A stretch of 64,000 nucleotides of DNA, taken from positions 62,001 to 126,000 of the forward strand of contig JAKOGH010000639.1 in assembly GCA_024811115.1 (NCBI GenBank), in the 5' to 3' direction. Made by a program: the position numbers and the translations under genes. Under the pieces are notes generated by a model that had not been told where the DNA came from, ran no database searches, and saw only the letters and a list, made by a program, of their open reading frames with translations. Source of the DNA: Terana coerulea (lineage: Eukaryota > Basidiomycota > Agaricomycetes > Polyporales > Phanerochaetaceae). How positions within the stretch are numbered: the first letter of the stretch is position 1; every line of letters starts with the position of its first letter. Below, one piece after another: positions 11,460 through 23,596 of this stretch.

Positions 11460-12287
11460 ATGAAAGCACACGACAAGCGGCGGCCAGAGGTCATCGGTGA
11501 GTGCCGCTGTTCACGCTGGATGCGCCTTGCTGACGAGACGCGCGTGTCGAAGCGATGACCGTCGTCCTGGAGGAGGCGCACGACGAGCGCGACCGCCACA
11601 AGCCTACGACGCGGGTGAAGGGCTCGCACTGGGACTGGGTCGAACATTATGAGCGACGGCAGCAGGTCTGCTATCGAGTACGCACGCATTCGTCGCCCTC
11701 CTGTGTCTACCCCGGCACTGACTTGCACGCAGCACGCGCTGGTGCTGGAGCGCCTCATCGAGGACGAGCCGGGGAGCAGAGACTGGCTGGAGCGGCACGG
11801 TTTCGACGCGGACAAGCTTGTCCGGTACCTGCGCTGGAACCCCGCGGAGCAACTCCGGCAGCTCGAGCACATGGAGCCGGCACGGCGGACGCGCTATTCG
11901 CGGCAGCTGCGCGAGGAGCACCGGGCGAACTTGAAGTGTATGGAGGAGAACATTGCGAAGGCGCTGCCGGTATGTGCAAGGTCTATATACGACACGGAGG
12001 ATTCGCATTGAGAGACGGCAGTTGTTCGAGGAGATCCGCAGCACCAAGCAGTCGACAATAAAACGAATGGTGGAGCGAAGGAAAAGGGCGCAGGACATAG
12101 AAGACGTAAGCGTTATGCACTTGATTTCCATGAAAATACTTACCCATATACCACAACATAGCTCGAGGTGTTTGCCCCGCCATGCGATGGGGTTGATTCA
12201 GATAGCGTTCTGTCCACCGAAGAACAGAGCCGGGAGAGCAGAGCTCCAATAGAGCCAAGCGATACGGACAGTTTCATCACCGCATAA
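11460..12287 (+). CDS. Uncharacterised basic coiled-coil protein, six exons
   Basis: Six exons (11460-11496, 11553-11665, 11733-11969, 12013-12105, 12162-12287, the first pair split within a codon) join without frame errors into 201 residues. The N-terminus is basic (MKAHDKRRPEVI). The middle reads DWLERHGFDADKLVRYLRWN and is followed by a strongly charged helical stretch (RRTRYSRQLREEHRANLK) and another (IKRMVERRKRAQDIED). The acidic tail ends SDTDSFITA. This suggests a nucleic-acid or protein-binding helical protein, but no family is recognised. Consistent splice phases across five introns are the main support. The 255-residue open frame on the opposite strand is its shadow. Confidence 0.6.
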
Positions 12288-12590
12288 ATTATTGTATCGC
12301 GTCGATTCCACCGGGCTCTTGTAGTCTTACTGGAATGCCGATGGAGAGTTGGGAGGCGAGAGGAGAGTGGCAGGTGCAGCTCGACAGGATCGCTCGAGGA
12401 TCACTAAAGTCAGTCCATTCGGGAACCGCCGAGTACGATAAACGCCAGCACTTCGCCAAAAGCTGCGCTCGCGCTTTCGCTACTTTCCACTTCCTTCACT
12501 CCAGACATTCACATATCCTACCACTGTCATTCTAATTGCTAATTGAACTGATTTGCTCGTTTGAATTTCTATCACAAGTCATTGTGAACA

Positions 12591-14280
12591 ATGGCAGACA
12601 GTGCATCATGTCGCATCCTCGTCATCTCGTCCAAGATGGACAACGCAAAGCAGTTCGTACAACGTATGTCGTGCATCGAATGCAGCTCAGTGACCGTACC
12701 GAATACCCTTGCAGGTGTAAAGGCGCTGTCTAGCTCTTACTCAGGCCAAACGGACCCAACTTCTGCCACGAATGCGAGCGATAGTCACAGTACCACCATA
12801 CCCTGGACTATCTCAAACAAGTATTACACTGCCGACGTGCACTTTGAGACGCGGGAGCTGAGTACGTTTGTTGGATACCACGCCAGCGAGGTACCTGCTG
12901 TGATATATGTCTGGAATCATGGAGAGGTGCGTTCCCGGATTCCACACCGACCGGGACGGAAAACTGACGTGGATGGGCTCCTTGACCATAGACTTACAAG
13001 GAGGACGTTCCTGCTCTGTCAGAGAAACTACAGCACTACGACCTCGAAGTCTCCCTGGCAGTACGGTTTGCCCAGACTGCACATCCCGTAGCCCAAGACG
13101 AAGAAGACGGCTTGGACGAATTCCTCTCTTCCCATGGGTTCGAATACATCGATGGCGAACGCGGCGGACGAATACCGACGGGTGACGGCGATGGCTTTTC
13201 GGATGAGGATAGTTCGGGTACGCCCCGCGTTGAACAGTGCTCTGAATTCTCACCGAATTGTACACCTAGGTGTCCCCGGTCTTCCGCGAGTGATAGATGC
13301 GCTGAGCACCATCATGTGGCCGTCGCTCGTGCAGTCTGCATCCATCAGCACAAGGAAGAGCCGCGCACGGGAGCTGCTGGACTGGGCGAAGGAGGAAGAG
13401 GCCGATGACGGCCTGCAGGCCCTGCTCTCCGTCCAGTCAGCCGGACGACGCACACGTAGATGCGGCCGGTGGCGCGCGGAAGAGCCGCATGCAGCGCGAG
13501 ATGGAGGAGCTCGAGCGGTGGCTGGAGGAGGAGGACCTGGGGCGGCAGCGGATGGACGACGCGGCGGCGTGGACTGCGCGCGGCCCCACGGACGCGGGCG
13601 CGGGCGCGTCGTGGCAGGACATGCCAACCCCGACCGTCCGCACGCCCGCCGCCATCGACGAAGATGACGCGCCGCACGGCTTCGAGGACGACTTCGCGGA
13701 GTTCATCGGCGCGCCGATGGACGTTACGTACGCGCACGACGCGCCGCGGCAGGTGCCTGCACACACGGGCGCGTCGTACCGCTCGCTCGCGTCCTCGTCC
13801 GATCTCGCGCTGGACGACCTCGCGGACGCGCACGACGACGAGCCGGGTCTGCCCTCGCCGGCGGAGGTCGCGGAGATGAGCCGGCGGCTGTTCGGGAGCG
13901 CGTCGCTCGACGTGCCGGCCCCCGCCCGCGCGTCGCGCTCTCCGCAAGCGAAAGCCAAGACATCCCCCGGCGGGCTGCCCGCCTCCGCGTCTGCCTCCGC
14001 GTCTATCTCCGCGTCACCACAGGCGGAGCCCGCGTTTCAGCTGCCGGAGGATGATTCGTTCGCGTCATTTGCGGAGTCGGAAGAGGACGACGACGACGAC
14101 TTCGAATTGGGCGCGTTTGACCTGTCTCGGGTATTGGGAGCGCTGCAGGGAATGAAGGAGGAGATTGCAGGTATGACAGATGACGGTGAGAGAAGAAAGG
14201 CGGCCGCTAGGGTCGCCCTCGGTCTAGTGTATGGTCTGAAGAAGGAAGATGAACGAGAGCGCGGCTCGGGCGAAATCTAA
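12591..14280 (+). CDS. Alpha/gamma-adaptin-binding protein p34 (AAGAB family)
   Basis: Exons 12591-12663, 12715-12926, 12992-13217 and 13270-14280 give about 506 residues. The N-terminal third is the Rab-like GTPase-fold part (CRILVISSKMDNAKQFVQ, then YYTADVHFETRELSTFVGYH and VPAVIYVWN). The C-terminal helix (LSRVLGALQGMKEEIAGM ... KAAARVALGLVYGL) is the adaptin-binding signature. In animals and fungi this family acts as an assembly chaperone for the AP-1 and AP-2 clathrin adaptors in the cytosol. The middle is a long acidic, disordered linker with a KSRMQREMEELERWLEEEDL helix. One frame break lies at about 13420 (CCC run): the exons total 1522 nt, one base more than a multiple of three, so one extra base in the consensus explains it. 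It is convergent with the Cdc37 gene, 298 nt apart. Confidence 0.85.
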
Positions 14281-14578
14281 CTCATGCCCGCCACGCTCTG
14301 GCGTGGTACGTTGCTTCCATTCGCCTACACACATTGGGACGCTATAATTTCGTTGGATATATCACGGAAGTCATTGTACATATAGTCTCGATAGCAATCC
14401 ACAGTCGTACAAGAAGCAGTTACACAGCCCGACAACAAGCGAAGGACAGCATGGAAGGATGGGAAAGCAACACAGAGCACCGAGCTAACGACGCACTAAC
14501 AGAACGCACGGCTCGACAATACAACTTGGACCGATTTACTTAACTATCTTATACATTTGGTCTCATGTTTTCTTCGCT

Positions 14579-16323
14579 TCAGGCATTAATCGCCTCGCCT
14601 CCTTTCTTCCATGCCTCGTCCTCCGCCTCGGAATCATCCACTTCCTCTTCGTCTTCATCCTCATCCTCTTCATCGCCCCCGACCTTATCCTTGCCCGTCT
14701 CATCTCGAATAGCGTGGTCCGAGAAGTTGAGGATCCCGGACACGTCGAGCATCTGCACGAGCTGCTCCGCGTCCTCGACCTTCATCTTCCCGAGCACCTT
14801 GTTCACGTTCTCCAGACTCTGCGACTTGAGCGCCGCCTGCATCTCGGGCGAGAACCCGTCGAAGATGTCCCACCGCGTCTGCAGCGCCTTGCGCACGTCT
14901 TCGATGTTGACGCCCTCGAGCCCCTCGCCCTGCAGCTCGATGTGCTCGGGCGGCGGGCCGTCCGGGACCTCGAAGCTGATCGTTTGCGAGGGATTCTCTG
15001 GGACGAGCTGAATCTGCTCCTGGCCGGCGGCGGCCTCCTCTTCGGCCTTCGAGATGCGCACGCGCTCGCAGAGGTGCTTGTATGTATCTTCGACATCCTT
15101 CTCGAATACCATCGACGCACGGGGGTCAGCAGTCATCATCCTGTTGCGACGCCGTGAGGTGCCAGATCGTTACGAGACAAAATGCGCTGCTTACCTCTTG
15201 AAGAAGATCGAGACACCGTCCTTGCCGAGCTTGTCGCAATACTGGAGAAGCAGGCTTTGGTGCACGCACTGCTTTGCGTACGCCCCTTTGCCTTCGCCCT
15301 GGGCTGTGAAGGCCGCCACAAGGAGCGCATCTGAAGCACCGGGCACGATAACGTCCCGGTGCTGCTTGATGAACTCCCAGGACTTCTCGTAGCCACGAAG
15401 CGGGAGGCGAGAGAAAGCCTCAAGCGCAGGCGTGAGTTCTGGTAGCTCTGCAGATTCGAGCTCCTCCTCTATAGTCTTCGACGACGACGCTGGGGAGGCC
15501 GCGACGCCCTTCGGGTTGAGCGTCTCGAACTCTGTCTTGGTCCCCTTTGCTGTCGAGTCGGATGAGCTGGGGATGGAATTCTTGATAGGCGGCGGGGCTG
15601 GCTTCGGTGGCACATACTAGGCTCACAGGCATGAGGATGCAAGCACTGGGACGGATTATGAGGACTCACATGAGAGTCAAAGCCGTCATGAATGTCATCG
15701 CTCGTGATTTTCTTCTTCTGCTCTGCCTCCTCCTCAGCGAGCTCCTTCTTTTGCTTCTCGTTATGTTGTCCCAATTCCACGATATGCTTTTTCAGTCCAG
15801 CGACCAGCGCATCCCCAAGTTTCGCATCGTCCTTCTCCACACCAGCCTTCTTCGCCTCCTCCGATACCTGTAGCAGCAGGGCTAACAGCATCTCATCGTA
15901 GGTCTGCTGATTCGGCGCGTTCGTAGGTGGCTTCTCTGGTGACGGGTTTTTCCTAAATCTTTCAACTAAGGAGGAGAATTCTGAGGGGCCTTTGGCTTCA
16001 ACGTCGGCAGTGATTTGCTTCAAGCGGGGTTCGAGTACCGCGTTGCAGGCAATGTCGGCTTGTAGCTGCACAATGTGCACCTTGCGCATTTCGCGCTTCT
16101 CGTGGATATCCCGCTGTTTCCATCTGCATATACTCGGTTAGCACCAGTTTGCAGGTATCTAGCGCATGCTACGTACCTGACTAGAGACTTCTTGTCTACG
16201 TTGGGATGCCCTTCAATGTCAGAGTCGTCGGAGAGCTGGAGAGCTGGTCAATCGATGGGTGTCTCTGAGACCATGAGCTGCACGTACCTCTAGGTTATCC
16301 CACTTAGAATAGTTCAACGGCAT
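14579..16323 (-). CDS. CDC37: Hsp90 co-chaperone Cdc37
   Basis: Five exons (16288-16323, 16177-16235, 15670-16123, 15195-15616, 14579-15140) give exactly 510 residues with no frame error. The N-terminus MPLNYSKWDNLELSDDSDIE is the hallmark of Cdc37: it binds client kinases and carries a casein-kinase-2 serine in the DDSD context. A coiled charged segment (QKKELAEEEAEQKKK) and the Hsp90-binding central domain follow (YEKSWEFIKQHRDVI, GKGAYAKQCVHQSLLLQYC). The C-terminal domain reads ALQTRWDIFDGFSPEMQAAL and ends in an acidic tail. The protein loads protein kinases onto Hsp90 in the cytosol and is essential in yeast. Length and domain order are normal for fungal Cdc37. Its intact frame contrasts with several neighbours. 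Confidence 0.96.
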
Positions 16324-17328
16324 CTCGGAATATTATCGCAGCTGTCGCAGCCGATTCCAAGGTAGAGTAGTCGAGGGTCGTGACAAGGGCGCAGCGGCAA
16401 TGTAGTCGACCAAAGCAGAGCGACCGTTCTGGGTGGCTGTGGCTCTTATACTCGTACGCACACGAACGTTCGAGAATAATCAGATAACTTTGACTGTAAG
16501 ACAGTCAACTCTGTATCGCCTCTGTCCAGAGTCTTGGTGACGAATGTCGTTTCGTTTCACTATCTCGTCGAGGCGCATCATCGGGGAGGTCAAGCATCCA
16601 ACCACTCGCACAGGGGCGATCCGTTGTCGCGCTTGCTGAACACCAACCATCACACATACCCAAATCATTCCTGAGGAAATCCGACCTCAATGTTCTCCCT
16701 AGATCTATGGAGAACATGCCGTTATGTCATGGCTTGATGTATGTATCATCCTTCAGCGTTTCAGGCCGTTTTACTTACGTCGATCCCAGCAACAGAGCTC
16801 AAATCGGGGAGGGAAAGGGTCCCTGGAACGCTCAGCTGTTGACCACATTCTGATGGACAGTGGATGACTGAGAGAGTCGGGGATGCTTCCTCTGTCTAGA
16901 GCTGAATAGGAAGGTTCAATCTTGCCTTGAACTTCAACTTTACAGGGCAAAAGAGCATCGCTGCGATGATGGCTCGACCAAGCACATGACTGACCGTCAG
17001 TCCGCATAGACACCGTGTGGCTGGGCGTGTGATTCGTGCTTTCTGCACGGGCTGGATGCCAGCCAGTTTCTGAGAGACACTCCCACCAACCCTGCTTGTT
17101 TTCTGTCGGGGCCGAGGAAGCAGGCGACCCAGACGACCACGATAGACTTCTAGGACGAACAATCCTCGGCAAATACGTCCCCGCGCATCGCTTCATTGCG
17201 GATACCTGACAGCCGGAGGCGAGATAAACTAACGTATCCTTCGGTATGTCTGGATCAGGTATTTTACTCGGTGTGCCACTTATCTCAACAGAGCATTCCA
17301 GGCATCCCCCGTCCAGCTGAGAGTCATC
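16324..17328. other. Intergenic between divergent Cdc37 and methyltransferase genes
   Basis: This holds the Cdc37 promoter and the upstream region of the methyltransferase gene. A 234-residue open frame on the minus strand (16771-17475) has no recognisable domain and overlaps the start of the methyltransferase, so it is not called. Confidence 0.5.
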
Positions 17329-20300
17329 ATGCTCGCCCCTCATCCTGTACGGCTGCGCGCATATTCTTCCCCAGTACAGCCGAAAGGACTCGCGAAGAAA
17401 CCCGAGGTCTCGCCAGATTCGAGCCCAGTGTCTGCCATTGACTCGGTGGAAGAAGCGTCGAAGCCAATCGGGCATGCGAAATCAGCCTACTCATCCCCGC
17501 GAGCCTCGTCAAGTAATATCTCAAAAGGGTGTTCCGCCTGAAACGTCCGTCGAGCTCGAGTTCCGCCATGGAGCTGACGTCCCCGAATGACATACGGCCT
17601 CCGGCACACTCGAACCCGACCCATTCTACCTTTCGACGCGTCGAGCCACGTCCGGACTCGCGACCGTCGAGCTCGTCGGGGTACCCGTCCTCGAAACTCG
17701 CAAAAACCGGAGTTCCTCAACGGCCTCGGAGACACGGAAAGAAGGCTCGTTCTTTCGCGGGTTTGGTCCACTCATGGGGGTACGTCCACGACCCAGCCTT
17801 GTTTTGTTACGATTTTCACCCTTGGTTACCGAAAACTAGACAGGATCAGACTTCGTGCTGCAGCGCAAGAAGAGCCGCTCGTCCAAGCCAAGGCCCTCGG
17901 GCACGATAGCGAAGGTGAAGGAAGACCCCGTAGGAGAACTGCAACTCTCCACTCCAGATCGGACGATCCTCGAGGAACTGAAGCAGAAGTTGAAGGCACG
18001 CGACCAACAATTCCTCGTAAGAAACGGGAAGAAACATCATGCTTATCCCGCGAACGAGGCCCCGTATCCCCAGGAGTTACGAGCGACACGTCGTTGACAA
18101 GTGAGTGACTGCAGTGACCATCCCCTGAGATACTGTTTTGACATGGTCAAAGTGACATATGGGAGGGCATGTGGGCTAGGGAGACATGCTGTGGGCAGCT
18201 AACTTGGTATATACCTTCAGAAGAGCCTAGCAAAGTGTAGGTCTCGAAATCCCACGAATATAACATACTTACTCATCATTGCGCTTTCAGGCTGGATCTC
18301 GGCTGCGGTAAGTGTGTGTATATGCGCATATATGCATATGTCTGACAGTTCCTAAGGGTCGGGATCGTGGATCATCGACTGTGCTTTGCAGTGGAAGGTT
18401 CGTGGAAGACCGGTCATTGTCTATGCCATCCAGACTAACCTGCTCCGCGTCCTTAGGATACACATTTTGTTGGTGTGTGTGCTGGTAGCTTCAAGCATGG
18501 CATGCCGTAACACCCATCTAGGACTGGACATCGTACCACTCTACCCGGACCTTTTCCAGACCGCATCTTCCCAACTCGCGTCTCGGATAACTTGGGTACA
18601 AGCAAATTTGTGAGTCCCGATGCGAACATCCTATCTTACATCTCTCACACTGTTAGCTCAGCTTGGAAGCACTGCCATTCCAAGACGGAGAATTTGACTT
18701 CGTGTGAGTGGGATCGCTTCCGTCTCCGCTACCGTGGTACGGAGTCCCGTGCAGATTCTGATTTGCAACGACGCGCAGCCATGGGAAGCGAATCGCAAGA
18801 GGTGTTCCGGAGGATAAGGTACGCACATCTCTACTAGTTGTGTCATTATTACGTGCTCATCATTATCTTGCCAGTGGGATGCTCTCTTAGAGGTAAGTGT
18901 TAGCACGAGCGACGTTGGCAGAGCATGACCTTGTTTACCAGGAAGTGCACCGAGTGCTGAAGCCAGGCGGAGTGTTTGAGGTCTGCCTCCTAGTATCAGT
19001 CACATGAACGTGAATATTCACACCTTGCAATTTCAGCTTTTCGAAGAGGAGTTGACGTTTCCCGGGAAGCCCGTCAAGGAGAAACCCCCAGAAACCATTG
19101 AACTACCCACAAGCCCGTCATCATCATCATCCTCGTCGTCAAGATCTTCTCTCATCGATGGCTCTCATGCCGCAACAGCATCCAGTGTAACTCTGCCCTC
19201 GAAACCGCACACCCCACCTAGGTCGCATAACCGCCATGCCCCTGACATATCGGGGTCAGCAATCAATTTAGCCCTTCTGTCTGCACCGTCAATCCCGGCT
19301 TCCTCGACGAGCCCAAGTGCGAAAAGCTCCGAGAATGTGTACAGTCAACTTGAAGAGAGCTCGGAGGAGCTTGATCACCTTGTCTTAAGGGTCCCTGAGC
19401 CCGAAACTCTATCCGATCCCCGAGACCATACCCTTTTGGGAGCACATCTACAATGAGATGCATGCGGCGAGGTTCATCAACCTAGAACCTCTTGCTCTAC
19501 TCAGAAACTCTATGTCGCTTATTTTCACTGGTGAGTATTACCGGAGTAGTGAGCTTCTTCTTGTCGCTCATCATCGATACGCAGATGTGTGCACGCATCC
19601 GCCACTCATATTGACTTTCCCGCCCAAACCGAAGATAAGCCAAAGTTTCGGTCCGCACGGGACTATCAAAGCCAATTCCAAGCACCATAACTCCGCCAAA
19701 TATTCGTTGATTCATCCATTCCCCGGGGACGAACACCTGGTGCGGAGACCCTTCGCCGAGTTTGCCCAAGGCGCCAGCCCGTATGTCCATTTCGACGACA
19801 ACCGCGCGACGTCGTCGTTTCGCGGGCGTCGGCCCTCCGATGCGACCTCTGGTTCGCTCGCGTTCTCACCTTCCGAATTTTGGTATCTCGGCGATGTGTT
19901 GCGTTCCAGTTCTGGGGTCCCTCTCCACCCCCATGCCCACCGCTCGTCGAGAGTCAAGCGCGAGCTCCTACCACTGTCGGAGATGACTTTCGATCCGAAG
20001 ACCCTGAATTCACATCTTGCGCTTCGCGTACAGGAGATATTGGCATGTGCAGAAGAGATGTGGCGTTTCGTACTGGACTACCAGGACAAGCACCGAGGCG
20101 ATGCAAATCACTCTACTCATGAGGAGCAGAACCATCGACATTATTCCAGGTCACCATCACATCGTCCGTTTCATAACGGTCTCATGCAACTTTGCCGCGA
20201 AGACCTCGACAATATGCTGACACGGTTCAGATTGTATGCACCTCACCTCATCTGCGCTAAACATATAACTGATTTTCACGCACCTCAGGGACATGGAGGA

Positions 20301-20666
20301 CAACATATCTTCCACACGGAATGTTCAAGCCCTCCTGGGATGGACACCTGTACGATCTCCTGTACCACTCGACAGAGCCGAGTTCGAGGAGCTCTGTGCC
20401 AAATGGGCACGCCATCAGAGCGGGCTGTCTGATCTGCCGGCAGCGACCACCAACTCTGGAACGCGGCTCAGGGCGGACTCTGGGGTGTCCAACTCCAGCT
20501 CCGCAAGCTCTCGCGATAACAGCAGGGATGGGTTGGTGGAGGGGCCGAAGGCTTCTGATCTCCGCAGCGCGTCTGCCGAGCATCCAGCGGTCAAGAGACG
20601 TCCGCCGTCCCGCCATACGAGCGCATTAGCCGGACCGTGCGGACGTTCGTCGCTTGGAAGGCATAA
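17329..20666 (+). CDS. SAM-dependent methyltransferase with long serine-rich tail, several frame breaks
   Basis: A class I methyltransferase is spread over many short exons. Exons in order read NDIWEGMWARETCCGQLTWY, then KVLDLGCGSGSW (motif I, the SAM-binding glycine loop), THFVGLDIVPLYPDL (acidic motif II), ASRITWVQANFLEALPFQDG (motif III), FDFVHGKRIARGVPEDK and VHRVLKPGGVFE (motif IV/V). This order matches a large basidiomycete family of unknown substrate with disordered N- and C-termini. The N-terminus (17329, MLAPHPVRLRAYSSP) and the middle are Ser-rich, and the C-terminus ends SRTVRTFVAWKA at 20664-20666. Frame breaks sit at A4 17523-17526, C4 18068-18071, GGG 19438-19440 and near 20610. 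The catalytic motifs are all present, so I call a gene with likely consensus errors rather than a pseudogene. Confidence 0.75.
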
Positions 20667-20949
20667 CGACGAAGTGAAGTGTGCTGAAAGAGTCTTTCAT
20701 TAAGCCAACCGTGGCTGTCCAGATCCATCTGTCATCTGTCGATTTTCGAGTACTGGCCGTGCATTTGGCAAATCGGAGGGTATTATCCACTTCTCGAGCG
20801 ACGCTCGAGTCGGCTCGAGGAATCTTTGAAAGACGATTATGGTATAAGTATTCTTGACGAGTCATGTTCCTGTGTTCACGTTGGCACGTACATACATACG
20901 TCCTCGTACTTTATGAGTGCATGTTCGTTCGTAAGTTATGGGTAAGCGT

Positions 20950-21772
20950 CAGGGCTCGGATTGTCCTACGCGCCAGATGCCGTGGGTATACAGGCCGGTT
21001 TCGGGGTTCTCCAGACTTTCTTCGCATTCTCCGACAATTTCTACGTACAGATTCAAGTTCAGACGTCAACATGATCCGACCTACAACCATCTTGGTCTCT
21101 CCGGGCAGCCATGAGGTATGTCATGCACTAATCACTACAACGGATGAGGAATTGACTTGAGTGGCTCTTTTCAAAGACGCGACGAGCCAGATGGGGTGTC
21201 TCTGGAGACTCGACACGAGGAGCTGGACAAGCCTCCGCTACCTGCCGCCGATAGCCCACGACATGAGTTACCATCGATAATACCTCGAAGCGGGATATTC
21301 GTGAGTCTATGTCCTGCTAGTTTACCCATTTTCATAGCAGCAACTGACGATAAATGCTTGTCAGGCAAGCACAGACGCGCGCACATGGTCAAGTCTCGTC
21401 GGGGTTGGTCTGTTCTGCGCAGGTGCAATTGCCATACCACGCGCTGCTGGTGGGAGGCGGAGTTTCCTGCGTTATAGCATCTGGGCGGCCGTGTGCGCGG
21501 ATGTCACTGGCCAGGCGCACCAAGGGTTCACGCGCACGTTGGAGCGGATCAAAGATGGGCTTGTACCGCCTCAAAGCAGCAAAACCCCGGAGGAGTATAC
21601 GCTCATGCACTGGCTTGCAGATCAGAATACTGCAGAGCAGCGATTCTGGGCGTCCACATTGGGGTTTATAAGCATCGAACGGGCCGACATCGGAGGTATC
21701 CAGGCGCAAGATTATGGAGTCTGTTCCGCCGGGCATGAACAAAGCCTTCCGTGGGATCACATTGGATATTGA
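20950..21772 (+). CDS. Membrane-protein family gene P1 (uncharacterised)
   Basis: The readable exons are a segment AGFGVLQTFFAFSDNFY (about 20992-21042), a charged segment DEPDGVSLETRHEELDKPPL (about 21182-21241) ending SGIF at a GTGAGT donor, and, after an intron ending CAG at 21365, STDARTWSSLVGVGLFCAGA with a hydrophobic helix. The last exon continues through GQAHQGFTRTLERIKDGL to a stop near 21772. The same blocks recur in order in P2 at 25.2-26.1 kb, and the helix/RTLERI region resembles P3 at 28.1-28.9 kb. The start codon is not resolved, and the C-terminal SPWE block seen in P2 and P3 is absent here, so this copy may be truncated. The function is unknown. Confidence 0.45.
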
Positions 21773-22633
21773 GCAGAAATATTCACAGAGGGAAAAAAAT
21801 AGGCGAGTCAGAAGTAATTTTAGACTTTCATTAAACTCATCGACGAGACCCTGGAATCAAGGCGTCAAGGACTCATTGTGGGACTTGTCGCGGTTCCTGT
21901 GGTCAAATTCGCAAGACAGAGGAGTATTCCTAGTGATGTTCCTTCCACTGATTTGCAACGTCGTGAAAATAGAGCAAGATCAAGTCACGGTCGGTTCTGA
22001 CAAAATTCCAGAGTTGGTGCGGATTGCTGCATACTACGGCATGGTGATGCGCTGGAATGATTTCCCCCAGTAAGCTAAATCAATGTTATCTTTGTCATAC
22101 ATCTCACTCATGTTTTGTTCCCTGTAAGAGCATCAGAGACTACTCGACGGTTACTTACGCCTTATGTTCAATGGTTATGTTCTTCCCGTATCACCGCGCT
22201 ATATATCGTGCGGCGGCTGCGGTCGGGTTTCCTGCCTTCATTGGAGAAGTGATTGGTGCGATTCGCTTGCATCATCTGATGCATGACCCTGAAGGGTTCG
22301 ACCGTGGGGTGGTTGGCGATATTTGGTACAACACTCTAAATCCTTGGGTGAAGGGGTCGGCTGGGGGTGACACGAGGAGCTGATCGCGTACGAACTCAAC
22401 AGGCTTGACGTTGGATTGTATGTGCTTCCAACTTAGACTCTGTCAATTATCCTCTGTCCCTATGTATGACAAATCATCACAGGCTGAAGCCTCGCTTGGT
22501 CATCGCAGTTGGGAAGGTGATGTAAAGAGTCAGGGAGTTGGACACGCCTACAGGGAAATCATACTGTCTTGTATAGTAACGAGAGAAATGGACACTAGGG
22601 CGACATGACTTTCATCTACGTTGAAGCTATCAT
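21773..22633 (+). other. Possible remnant of a coding region
   Basis: Open stretches read ETLESRRQGLIVGLVAV, IPELVRIAAYYGMVMRWNDF and, after a possible intron, FPAFIGEVIGAIRLHHLMHD. They sit in different frames with stops between. They look protein-like (hydrophobic and charged alternation) but I cannot join them into a gene or name a family. Confidence 0.3.
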
Positions 22634-23596
22634 TCACAGCGACTTTCCCCACCAGGCTTCTAAAAATCCCTCCACGCCCATGGGCTTGACCTCAGGACAC
22701 AAATCGTTTAGATTACCATGCTTAAATCCCAGCTGATCTTTGTGCCTGAGCAGGAAAAGATAGATGCTGGCAAAGAAATTGGCCGCATAGGAGTTCAGAT
22801 CGGGGCCAAGTCGCCGCTCGAGCTCTTGCTCCGACGCATAGTTGACCTCAAATTTGCAGCCTGTCCACCAAGTCAATAAGATATTGACGGCTTCCAGTAT
22901 ACGGCACTTACCACGAGCGGCTTCTGCAAGGTGCAGGATGTCGTTCAGAGTCTTTCGATCTCCCATCATCGCGCTCACTTCCGGCCACTTCTCCAACTCC
23001 AAGCTCGCCGCCACAAATCCCGCCACATCCTCCGCCCGTGTCATCACCACATAAGCCGTCCCATCCCCAGGGATGTCCGCCGTACAGTTCTCGACGTCGA
23101 AGAAGAGCCGCAGAGGCCTCAGGTGAGGGATGCCGGCGGTGCCGCTCGCCAGGTAATCCATGAACAGCCCGTTCTCGAAGAAGGTGTACTCCATCCCGCT
23201 CTTCCGCACCGCATCCGCGACAAGCCATTTGGACCGGTATGCGGGGATGGGGTGGTCGCGGAACGGGCGGTTGGCGAACTCGCTCGGCGCGAAGCGTTTC
23301 ACGCCGGCCTTGGCGGCGGCATCGAGCAGCGCGAGCTGCGGTACGGCAAGCGATTCGTGATCGAAGCCGGCGATGGTGGATATGACGGTGTGTACGCCCG
23401 TGAGGGCTTGTACAAGGGAATCGTGGTCGTCGTAGGACACTGCGACAACCTCGACTCGTTCGAGTTGCTCGAGAATGGGATGACTGCCATGTTTGCGGGA
23501 GAGCACAATGACATCGTGCTTCCCTGTCGCAACGATTCCTTCGACAATGTGGAGGCCGAGGCCACCGGTTCCTCCTGCAACCGCGACCTGGACCAT
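22634..23596 (-). CDS. NmrA/isoflavone-reductase-like NAD(P)-binding protein
   Basis: The ATG at 23596 starts MVQVAVAGGTGGLGLHIVEG, the glycine-rich dinucleotide loop (GGTGGLG) of atypical short-chain dehydrogenases. Further support comes from HTVISTIAGFDHESL, the block AAKAGVKRFAPSEFANRPF typical of the NmrA/isoflavone-reductase group, and TRAEDVAGFVAASLEL. A 51-nt intron (22861-22911, GTAAGT donor) lies before CKFEVNYASEQEL; it is a multiple of three and open, so both spliced (303 residues) and unspliced forms are readable. The C-terminus ends EGFLEAWWGKSL. Members act as NAD(P)H-dependent reductases or redox-sensing regulators; the substrate cannot be told. A longer upstream in-frame start (23650) adds a basic stretch, but the MVQVAV start matches family length. 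Confidence 0.88.
   Translation of the reverse strand: MVQVAVAGGTGGLGLHIVEGIVATGKHDVIVLSRKHGSHPILEQLERVEVVAVSYDDHDSLVQALTGVHTVISTIAGFDHESLAVPQLALLDAAAKAGVKRFAPSEFANRPFRDHPIPAYRSKWLVADAVRKSGMEYTFFENGLFMDYLASGTAGIPHLRPLRLFFDVENCTADIPGDGTAYVVMTRAEDVAGFVAASLELEKWPEVSAMMGDRKTLNDILHLAEAARGKCRILEAVNILLTWWTGCKFEVNYASEQELERRLGPDLNSYAANFFASIYLFLLRHKDQLGFKHGNLNDLCPEVKPMGVEGFLEAWWGKSL

Noticed and set aside
11105..11872. 255-residue minus-strand open frame
   Set aside because: It is the shadow of the six-exon plus-strand gene, which has consistent splice phases.
17587..18108. Alternative 173-residue frame in the methyltransferase 5' part
   Set aside because: The overlapping frame reading LQLSTPDRTILEELKQKLK has better codon and helix character and leads into the methyltransferase domain after one run-length correction.
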